The translations under genes were made by a program, and so were the position numbers. Below are positions 1 through 4,998 of a stretch of 6,787 nucleotides of DNA, in pieces. Where the stretch lies: assembly GCA_020201015.1 (NCBI GenBank), contig JAIVHN010000104.1:1-6787 (forward strand), in the 5' to 3' direction. Source of the DNA: Spirochaeta sp. Its GTDB lineage: Bacteria; Spirochaetota; Spirochaetia; DSM-27196; SLAA01. How positions within the stretch are numbered: the first letter of the stretch is position 1; every line of letters starts with the position of its first letter. A model generated the notes under the pieces. It did no database searches. It saw only the letters and a program-made list of their open reading frames with translations, and was not told the origin of the DNA.

Positions 1-1
1 G

Positions 2-436
2 CACGGTCGTTCAGTATACCTTTTGGGTGCACCGGCCTCCGGCACTGCGGTTGCCGAACGAAATATCCGAAGTACCTTTCCGGGGTTGCGAATTGTTGGA
101 CGCTACAGCGGCTTTTACCCCGCTGCGCGGGAATTGGACATTGTGACGGCAATTACCAAAGCGTCTCCGGATTTTGTTCTCTTGGGATCCGGCCTACCGG
201 GCGAAGAGGGCTGGGTTAGAGCGCATGCTTCGGCACTGCGAAGCGGTCTTTATCTCTGGCATGCCCAGGTTTTTGATGTGCTTGCCGAACGTCAAAACCG
301 TCAGCCGGAGAAGTTTATTGAAACACTTCCGGGAAAAGTAACCGCTCTCGTAACACACCCGTGGCGCATTCTGAGGGGTCCGGTTTACGCGCTGTATCCT
401 CTTTTGCTTGTTTACCATCGTCTCAGAAAACTGTAA
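2..436 (+). CDS. WecG/TagA/CpsF-family glycosyltransferase, 5'-truncated by window edge
   Basis: The reading frame is open from the first bases and ends at TAA 434-436, giving 144 visible C-terminal residues of a family usually near 240-250 residues. The family transfers N-acetylmannosaminuronic acid, ManNAc or related sugars to a lipid-linked acceptor in surface-polysaccharide or teichoic-acid synthesis at the inner face of the membrane. The match rests on the order of family motifs: VYLLGAP near the left edge, then FPGLRIVGRYSGFYP, then SPDFVLLGSGLPGEEGWV (the family's G.P.QE.W region), and a final HPWRI segment. The glutamine usual in G.P.QE.W is replaced here (GLPGEEGW), and the usual GGSFDFLAG stretch reads HAQVFDVLAER, so this is a divergent member. 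The C-terminus (VYALYPLLLVYHRLRKL) is hydrophobic then basic, which could aid membrane association. TTG at 23 is internal, not a start, because homology continues to its left. The exact sugar cannot be told. It appears unrelated in function to the TCA genes that follow. Confidence 0.8.
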   Translation, partial: HGRSVYLLGAPASGTAVAERNIRSTFPGLRIVGRYSGFYPAARELDIVTAITKASPDFVLLGSGLPGEEGWVRAHASALRSGLYLWHAQVFDVLAERQNRQPEKFIETLPGKVTALVTHPWRILRGPVYALYPLLLVYHRLRKL

Positions 437-451
437 GCCTGAGTTCTACGC

Positions 452-480
452 TTGCCATCATCTCAAAGCGGCAATATACT
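452..480 (+). promoter_or_regulatory. Putative sigma-70-type promoter for the sdh-suc cluster
   Basis: TTGCCA at 452-457 (four of six to TTGACA in order plus a conserved final A) is followed by a 17-bp spacer and TATACT at 475-480 (five of six to TATAAT). It lies 16 bp after the glycosyltransferase stop and about 118 bp before the sdhA start, so transcription would begin near 487 and leave a leader of about 110 nt. This is the only well-spaced box pair I noticed in the 162-bp gap. The match is by eye, and the organism's promoter consensus is unknown. Confidence 0.5.
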
Positions 481-586
481 TCAGAAGTGGTCAGGTATGA
501 AGCTGTGGACTTCGCCTGTCGTTACAGTCCCAAAAAGGGCAAGTTTGAAAAACTCACACTGGCCTTCATGTCGTTTTCCCAATAAC

Positions 587-592
587 AAGGAG
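587..592 (+). promoter_or_regulatory. Ribosome binding site fixing the GTG start of sdhA
   Basis: AAGGAG lies 6 nt upstream of GTG 599-601. No in-frame ATG sits nearby, and the protein aligns with the SDH flavoprotein N-terminus from this GTG, so the site decides the start. Confidence 0.8.
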
Positions 593-598
593 TAGTTC

Positions 599-2326
599 GT
601 GATATATGAGTTCGATGCGGTGATTGTCGGTGCCGGAGGCGCTGGGCTCTACGCAGCTCTCGAGGCAGGAAGAACTGCAAAAACGGCGGTTATTTCCAAG
701 CTGTATCCAATGCGTAGCCATACCGGTGCGGCTCAGGGAGGAATAGGTGCTGCGCTCGGAAATGTCGAGGAAGATAAACCAGAGTGGCATGCCTTCGACA
801 CCGTAAAGGGTGGTGATTACCTCGTCGATCAGGAAGCCGCACGTATCCTGGCCGAAGAAGCAGTACAGACTGTCTATGATCTAGAAAACAGAGGCCTGCC
901 GTTTAGTAGAACGCCGGAGGGTCGCATTGCGCAACGTAGGTTCGGTGGGCACACCCGAAACTTTGGTGAGGGACCGGTACACCGCTCGTGTTACGCAGCC
1001 GACCGAACCGGAAACATGATTCTTCAAACCTTGTATCAGCAGTGTATCAAGAACGACGTTCATTTTTTTGACGAGTTTCAGGTTGTTGAACTCCTGCTTG
1101 ACGGCACGCGCTGTACCGGCGTTGTTGTTTTTGAGCTTAAGACCGGCGAGGTGCATATATTTAAGGCCAAAGCAGTTTTGTTTGCTACCGGCGGGTTTGG
1201 CCGCATGTTTCGCATCACTTCTAACGCTCTGGCGAACACTGGGGACGGCCCGGCAGTTCTGGCTCGTGCTGGCATTCCGCTGGAAGACATGGAATTTTTT
1301 CAGTTTCATCCTACCGGCATTAAAGGTATGGGAATTCTTATTACAGAGGGCGTACGTGGCGAAGGGGGCATCCTGCTTAACAGCAAGGGTGAACGCTTCA
1401 TGGAGCGGTATGCTCCGACCATGCTTGATCTGGCGCCCCGCGACATGGTCTCGCGCGCAATAATGACCGAGATTTCTGAAGGTCGTGGTGTGCGTGGTGA
1501 CCGCGAAATCGACGACTGGGTCATGCTCGACGCCAGTCATCTAGGTCGCGACGTCGTTGAGAGTAAAATCCCCGATATTGCCGACTTTTGCAAAACCTAC
1601 CTTGCTCTGGACCCTGCCGATGAACCAATGCCGGTACAACCTACGGCACACTATGCTATGGGTGGAATACCCACAGACATTCATGGTCGCGTTGACACAG
1701 GCGGCACGGTCTACGAAGGACTGTATGCAGCAGGCGAGTGTGCGTGCGTTTCGGTTCATGGGGCTAACCGTCTTGGTACAAATAGCCTGGTAGATTTAGT
1801 TGTGTTTGGTCGCCGTGCGGGGAAACACATTGCGGAGTATGTTCAAAACGTCACACATGGTGCAGTAGATGAAGGCGCTGCCCAGGCCTATGCAGCTCGT
1901 GTTGCAAAGCTTAAGACCGAGAAAGGCAAACATCCCGGGCCGATCTATCGTGAGATGCAGTCGATCATGACGGCTAAGGTCGGAGTTTATCGGAATGAAA
2001 GCAACATGTTGGAAGCGGTAGCCGCAATTCGTGAGCTGCGCGAGCAGTTCAAGGATGTTCGGGTGCAGGATACAGCCGACAATTTTAACACCGAGGTTCT
2101 AGCAATTCTTGAACTTGAAAACTTGCTTGATCTCTCTCTGATAACGGCCGCTTCCGCCGAGAACAGGCAAGAAAGTAGAGGAGCGCATTCGCGTCCCGAC
2201 TATCCCGATCGTGATGACGAGGTCTGGCTTAAACATACGCTTGCCCGGCTTGACGGTAACACCATTAGCATCGACTACAAGTCGGTTGATGTTAGTATCT
2301 GGGAACCCAAACCGCGAGTCTACTAG
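599..2326 (+). CDS. sdhA: Succinate dehydrogenase flavoprotein subunit SdhA
   Basis: Catalytic subunit of respiratory complex II, oxidising succinate to fumarate at a covalently bound FAD on the cytoplasmic side of the membrane; electrons pass to SdhB. The 575-residue length fits the family (E. coli SdhA 588). Seen in order: Rossmann-type FAD motif GAGGAG at residues 11-16; RSHTGAAQGG at 39-48, where His41 is the expected covalent flavin attachment site; FHPTG with His237; LITEG with Thr249-Glu250; PRDMVSR with Arg281; HYAMGG with His351; and GANRLGTNSL with Arg391. These correspond to the substrate-binding and proton-transfer residues known from E. coli (His242, Thr254, Glu255, Arg286, His354, Arg399). 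The C-terminal domain carries SRGAHSR and PDRDDE and ends in PKPRVY. The gene starts at GTG and looks intact. Fumarate reductase is a paralogous alternative, but linkage to sucCD and sucA favours SDH. It is followed after 44 nt by sdhB. No sdhC or sdhD lies upstream, which differs from the common sdhCDAB order. Confidence 0.96.
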   Translation: MIYEFDAVIVGAGGAGLYAALEAGRTAKTAVISKLYPMRSHTGAAQGGIGAALGNVEEDKPEWHAFDTVKGGDYLVDQEAARILAEEAVQTVYDLENRGLPFSRTPEGRIAQRRFGGHTRNFGEGPVHRSCYAADRTGNMILQTLYQQCIKNDVHFFDEFQVVELLLDGTRCTGVVVFELKTGEVHIFKAKAVLFATGGFGRMFRITSNALANTGDGPAVLARAGIPLEDMEFFQFHPTGIKGMGILITEGVRGEGGILLNSKGERFMERYAPTMLDLAPRDMVSRAIMTEISEGRGVRGDREIDDWVMLDASHLGRDVVESKIPDIADFCKTYLALDPADEPMPVQPTAHYAMGGIPTDIHGRVDTGGTVYEGLYAAGECACVSVHGANRLGTNSLVDLVVFGRRAGKHIAEYVQNVTHGAVDEGAAQAYAARVAKLKTEKGKHPGPIYREMQSIMTAKVGVYRNESNMLEAVAAIRELREQFKDVRVQDTADNFNTEVLAILELENLLDLSLITAASAENRQESRGAHSRPDYPDRDDEVWLKHTLARLDGNTISIDYKSVDVSIWEPKPRVY

Positions 2327-2357
2327 AGCTACACGTGAGCAGGATGTGAATAGGAAG

Positions 2358-2363
2358 AAGGAG
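2358..2363 (+). promoter_or_regulatory. Ribosome binding site of sdhB
   Basis: AAGGAG ends 7 nt before ATG 2371. The 44-nt sdhA-sdhB spacer holds this site and no evident promoter or terminator, which supports co-transcription. Confidence 0.75.
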
Positions 2364-2370
2364 AATTTAG

Positions 2371-2985
2371 ATGAACGTTGTTCTTGAGTTATATAGACAA
2401 GACCCGGCATCCGGCGGTGAAGGGGAGTTTAAGAGCTACGAGTTGGCGCTGGAACCGACCGACCGCATACTTGACGGCCTTATTCGGATATCGCGGGATA
2501 TGGACGGGAGCTTGAGCTTTCGAAAGAGTTGTGCCCACGGGGTTTGTGGCTCCGACGCCATGCGCATTAACGGAAAGGAACGGCTTGCCTGTAAAACCTT
2601 GGTTCAGGATGTAGCTGAAAATGAAGGTGATGTGGTCCGGATTGAGCCCTTGCGGCACATGACGGTACAACGTGACCTCATGGTGGATCAGCAGGTCTTT
2701 TTTGAGAAGTTCCGCTCGGTTAAGCCCTTTCTCATTCCTCAAGATGAGGTACAAGAAAAAGAGCGAATCCAGTCTCCTGAAGAACGAGCGCTTTTTGATG
2801 AAGCGACCAAGTGCATAAACTGCTCAGCCTGCTACTCTGCCTGTCCGGTGCTGGACGACAACCCAGATTTTATTGGACCGGCGGCTATTGTGGCGGCGGC
2901 GCGGTACGTGTTAAGGTACATGAGTATCAGGGTAAACAGCTATTTGGTGAGTACGGCGTACCGGTACCGGCAGAAACTGTGGTAA
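2371..2985 (+). CDS. sdhB: Succinate dehydrogenase iron-sulfur subunit SdhB, C-terminally truncated and broken by junction with sucC
   Basis: SdhB carries electrons from the SdhA flavin through [2Fe-2S], [4Fe-4S] and [3Fe-4S] clusters to quinone. The N-terminal ferredoxin domain is intact: Cys54, Cys59, Asp62 and Cys74 (SCAHGVCGSD, LAC) match the E. coli [2Fe-2S] ligands, including the aspartate. The second domain begins with CINCSACYSACP (Cys148, 151, 154, 158) and continues to GPAAIVAAARY near residue 179. From about residue 181 the frame reads through the sucC 5' region in the wrong frame and stops at TAA 2983-2985, so the last 25 or so residues are not SdhB-like. The family is usually about 230-250 residues. 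The missing segment would hold the final three cluster cysteines (E. coli Cys206, Cys212, Cys216) and much of the quinone and anchor contact. The product should therefore be non-functional. This could be a genomic deletion or an assembly misjoin; the sequence alone cannot separate them. Confidence 0.88.
   Translation: MNVVLELYRQDPASGGEGEFKSYELALEPTDRILDGLIRISRDMDGSLSFRKSCAHGVCGSDAMRINGKERLACKTLVQDVAENEGDVVRIEPLRHMTVQRDLMVDQQVFFEKFRSVKPFLIPQDEVQEKERIQSPEERALFDEATKCINCSACYSACPVLDDNPDFIGPAAIVAAARYVLRYMSIRVNSYLVSTAYRYRQKLW
2905..2913 (+). other. sdhB-sucC: Deletion or misassembly junction between sdhB and sucC
   Basis: Left of this point the frame starting at 2371 encodes SdhB (GPAAIVAAARYV). 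Right of it a different frame encodes the SucC N-terminus (KVHEYQGKQLF). No stop codon, spacer, ribosome binding site or start codon lies between them. If native sucC began with ATG AAG GTA CAT, the codon before AAG (GTT at 2910-2912) is not a start, so the join falls right before AAG at 2913. If it began M-R-V-K, the join could be as early as about 2905. No insertion sequence or long repeat flanks the point. Confidence 0.82.
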
Positions 2986-4037
2986 CCACAGCCGAACAGG
3001 CAGAAGTTGCAGCCAAGAATATTGGCGGTACCGTGGTCATTAAGGCACAGGTTCTGGTGGGAGGCCGCGGTAAGGCCGGTGGGGTTAAGATTGCAAAAAC
3101 CCCAGAGGAAGCTGGTGAACGCGCAGCAGAGATCTTGGCCTTGACCATTAAGGAGCTTCCGGTTGAGAAACTTTTGGTCGCGCCAGCGGCGGATATCAAG
3201 CAAGAGTTTTATCTTGGCTTAGCGCTGGACCGCAATACCAAGGGCGTATTGCTTATGGTCAGTAAAGCCGGTGGTGTAGACATAGAAGAACTGGCCGTAA
3301 GTAGTCCCGAACAAATTCTCAAGCTGGCCATTGATCCGGTCAAGGGTATACAGGACACCGAGTTGAGACAAACACTTTCAGCGGTTTTTGAAACGCCAAA
3401 GCTGCTTGAGCAGGCTCACGACACGGTAACAAAACTCTACCGCCTGTTTGTGGAGAAAGACTGCTCTTTGGTAGAGATTAATCCCTACGGACTTGTCGAG
3501 AACGAGACTCTTGTAGCGCTGGATGCCAAGGTAAACTTTGACGACAACGCACTGTACAAGCATCCAGACATTGAGAGCCTGAAAAACTTGGAAGAGTACT
3601 CTGCCGACGAGATCGAAGCTAATAAGCACGGCTTGAGCTTTGTTAGTCTGGACGGTGAAATTGGTTGCATTGTTAATGGAGCCGGTCTGGCTATGGCTAC
3701 TCTCGACATCATCAAGCTGTATGGTGGTTCACCAGCCAATTTTCTCGATGTAGGCGGAAGTTCAAATCCCGAGAAGGTGCTGAATGCCTTATCCATCATT
3801 TTAGGAAACCCTAACTGCAAGGCGGTGTTGATTAATATCTTTGGTGGTATTACCCGTTGTGACGACATCGCCAAGGGAATTCTTATGGCGATGGACCAGA
3901 TCGACATCAAACTGCCGTTGGTAATCCGACTAATTGGTACGAACGACAAGGAAGGCCGAAAGTTGCTTACCGACCGTGGCCTTGAGGTTGCTGAAAGCCT
4001 GAGCGAGGCGGTTGAGAAGGTTGTATCGGTCGCTTAA
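2910..4037 (+). CDS. sucC: Succinyl-CoA synthetase beta subunit SucC, lacking its start codon
   Basis: Beta subunit of succinyl-CoA synthetase, which with SucD converts succinyl-CoA, Pi and ADP or GDP to succinate, CoA and NTP in the cytoplasm. Numbering from codon 2910: KVHEYQGKQLF at residues 2-12 is the conserved N-terminus; GGRGKAGGVK at 51-60 is in the ATP-grasp nucleotide site; Glu189 and Asn191 (EINP) and Asp205 (LDAK) match the E. coli metal ligands Glu197, Asn199 and Asp213; the C-terminal ligase domain has NGAGLAM, FLDVGGSSNPEKV and GGITRCD at 312-318. The 375 residues are near the usual 375-390. The oddity is the 5' end. In-frame codons from 2880 to 2977 include no ATG, GTG or TTG. 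The nearest upstream candidate, GTG 2811, lies inside sdhB and would add 33 residues unlike SucC. The next, GTG 2979, would remove 23 residues. The start was therefore lost at the sdhB junction; the coordinate given marks where SucC homology begins. Confidence 0.9.
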   Translation, partial: VKVHEYQGKQLFGEYGVPVPAETVVTTAEQAEVAAKNIGGTVVIKAQVLVGGRGKAGGVKIAKTPEEAGERAAEILALTIKELPVEKLLVAPAADIKQEFYLGLALDRNTKGVLLMVSKAGGVDIEELAVSSPEQILKLAIDPVKGIQDTELRQTLSAVFETPKLLEQAHDTVTKLYRLFVEKDCSLVEINPYGLVENETLVALDAKVNFDDNALYKHPDIESLKNLEEYSADEIEANKHGLSFVSLDGEIGCIVNGAGLAMATLDIIKLYGGSPANFLDVGGSSNPEKVLNALSIILGNPNCKAVLINIFGGITRCDDIAKGILMAMDQIDIKLPLVIRLIGTNDKEGRKLLTDRGLEVAESLSEAVEKVVSVA

Positions 4038-4055
4038 AAGCGCAACGAGCCTAAC

Positions 4056-4061
4056 GAGGAG
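4056..4061 (+). promoter_or_regulatory. Ribosome binding site of sucD
   Basis: GAGGAG ends 5 nt before ATG 4067. The sucC-sucD gap is only 29 nt, which fits a co-transcribed pair made in equal amounts. Confidence 0.75.
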
Positions 4062-4066
4062 CGGCA

Positions 4067-4942
4067 ATGAGTATACTAATTGATGAAAAAACACAGGTTC
4101 TGGTTCAGGGTATTACCGGACGCGACGGAGCTTTTCATGCGCGGGCCATGACCGCCGACGGTACCAAAGTTGTAGCGGGGGTAACACCCGGTAAGGCCGG
4201 AGAAAAACTCGACGCAATTCCGGTGTATTCGACGGTGAAAGAGGCAATGGCGCAGCACCGCATTGACGCAACTGTCATTTTTGTCCCAGCAAAGTTTTCC
4301 TCGGCAGCGGTGCGTGAAGCGGCGGACGCCGGTGTACCTCTGATTATTTGTATTACCGAAGGTGTGCCGGTGCTGGAGATGATACACAATTATAGTTACG
4401 TCCAGGAACGGGGGCTCAGGCTCATCGGGCCAAACTGTCCGGGGCTTATCTCACCGGGCAAGTGTAAGATCGGTATCATGCCAGCGCGCATTCACAAGCC
4501 CGGTGGAATTGGGGTCATCTCTCGCAGCGGGACCTTGACCTATGAGGTTGTGTACAATCTCACTATGGCTGGCATGGGCCAGTCGACCTGCGTTGGAATT
4601 GGCGGTGACCCGGTTATAGGGTCAAACTTTATAGATATGCTGAAGCTTTTCGAGGCTGACCCCGATACAACCGGCGTTGTTGTTATTGGTGAGATCGGCG
4701 GCGAGGACGAGGAAGCAGCAGCTGAGTATATACGTGATCACATGAGCAAACCGGTTGCGGCCTTCATTTCTGGCCGTTCGGCGCCGCCGGGCAAACGCAT
4801 GGGGCATGCGGGAGCCATTATTTCCGGCGGCAAAGGAACGTCTGAAGCAAAGGTAAAAGCTTTCCATGAGGCTGGTGTGCCGGTTGCTAATAAACCGGAC
4901 GAAATTCCCGGTATCTTGACTGATCTACTTCAAGCTACCTGA
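4067..4942 (+). CDS. sucD: Succinyl-CoA synthetase alpha subunit SucD
   Basis: Alpha subunit of succinyl-CoA synthetase, carrying the CoA site and the histidine phosphorylated during catalysis; partner of SucC. At 291 residues it matches the family (E. coli 289) and looks complete. The N-terminal CoA-binding Rossmann domain has GITGRDGAFH from residue 15, then GVTPGKAG and the ITEGVP segment. GPNCPG contains Cys124, equivalent to E. coli Cys123. VISRSGTLTYE and GIGGDPVIG begin the ligase domain. GEIGGEDEE is the conserved loop near the active histidine. GKRMGHAGAI holds His247, equivalent to the E. coli phosphohistidine His246. The ATG start is supported by the ribosome binding site and by alignment of the first residues (ILIDEKTQVLVQG). 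It sits 29 nt after sucC and 56 nt before sucA with no clear terminator, so it is probably part of the same transcript. The homologous malate-CoA ligase alpha subunit is a less likely alternative given the TCA neighbours. Confidence 0.96.
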   Translation: MSILIDEKTQVLVQGITGRDGAFHARAMTADGTKVVAGVTPGKAGEKLDAIPVYSTVKEAMAQHRIDATVIFVPAKFSSAAVREAADAGVPLIICITEGVPVLEMIHNYSYVQERGLRLIGPNCPGLISPGKCKIGIMPARIHKPGGIGVISRSGTLTYEVVYNLTMAGMGQSTCVGIGGDPVIGSNFIDMLKLFEADPDTTGVVVIGEIGGEDEEAAAEYIRDHMSKPVAAFISGRSAPPGKRMGHAGAIISGGKGTSEAKVKAFHEAGVPVANKPDEIPGILTDLLQAT

Positions 4943-4986
4943 ACCACGGCGCTCAGCACCGTGAGACAACATCCAGAACGAGAGCC

Positions 4987-4994
4987 GGAGAGGG
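4987..4994 (+). promoter_or_regulatory. Ribosome binding site fixing the GTG start of sucA
   Basis: The purine-rich GGAGAGGG ends 4 nt before GTG 4999; its GGAG core is 8 nt away. The in-frame ATG 5023 has no comparable site and would cut the conserved N-terminal segment close to its start, so GTG 4999 is preferred. Confidence 0.6.
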
Positions 4995-4998
4995 AATT

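Noticed and set aside
361..585. Possible 74-residue + strand gene filling the gap before sdhA, tempting as a missing sdhC
   Set aside because: It starts inside the glycosyltransferase in another frame, has no ribosome binding site, no run of hydrophobic helices like an SDH anchor, and no recognisable similarity.
881..1540. 219-residue open frame on the - strand opposite sdhA
   Set aside because: It lies wholly within the strongly conserved sdhA coding sequence, shows no recognisable domain and has no start context; it is a coding shadow.
2811..2909. Extending SucC to GTG 2811 as a genuine 408-residue protein
   Set aside because: The extra 33 residues are the SdhB cysteine region read in a different frame, no Shine-Dalgarno precedes the GTG, and SucC homology starts only at KVHEYQ.
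2952..2970. Short repeated TACCGG units at the sucC 5' end as a repeat or recombination site
   Set aside because: The motif encodes ordinary SucC residues (PVP) and TACCGG/ACCGG recurs throughout the coding genes, consistent with codon usage, and the repeat lies downstream of the junction rather than flanking it.
2890..2990. Programmed frameshift making an SdhB-SucC fusion protein
   Set aside because: No slippery heptamer (X XXY YYZ) or following stable hairpin is seen near 2905-2915, and a fusion would still lack the SdhB cluster cysteines.
4072..4077. TATACT at the start of sucD as an internal promoter
   Set aside because: It lies inside the coding sequence just after the ATG, and the position 17 bp upstream has no -35-like hexamer.
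4945..4963. Inverted repeat CACGG/CCGTG after sucD as a terminator
   Set aside because: The stem is only 5 bp with a 9-nt loop and no following T run; it is too weak to call.
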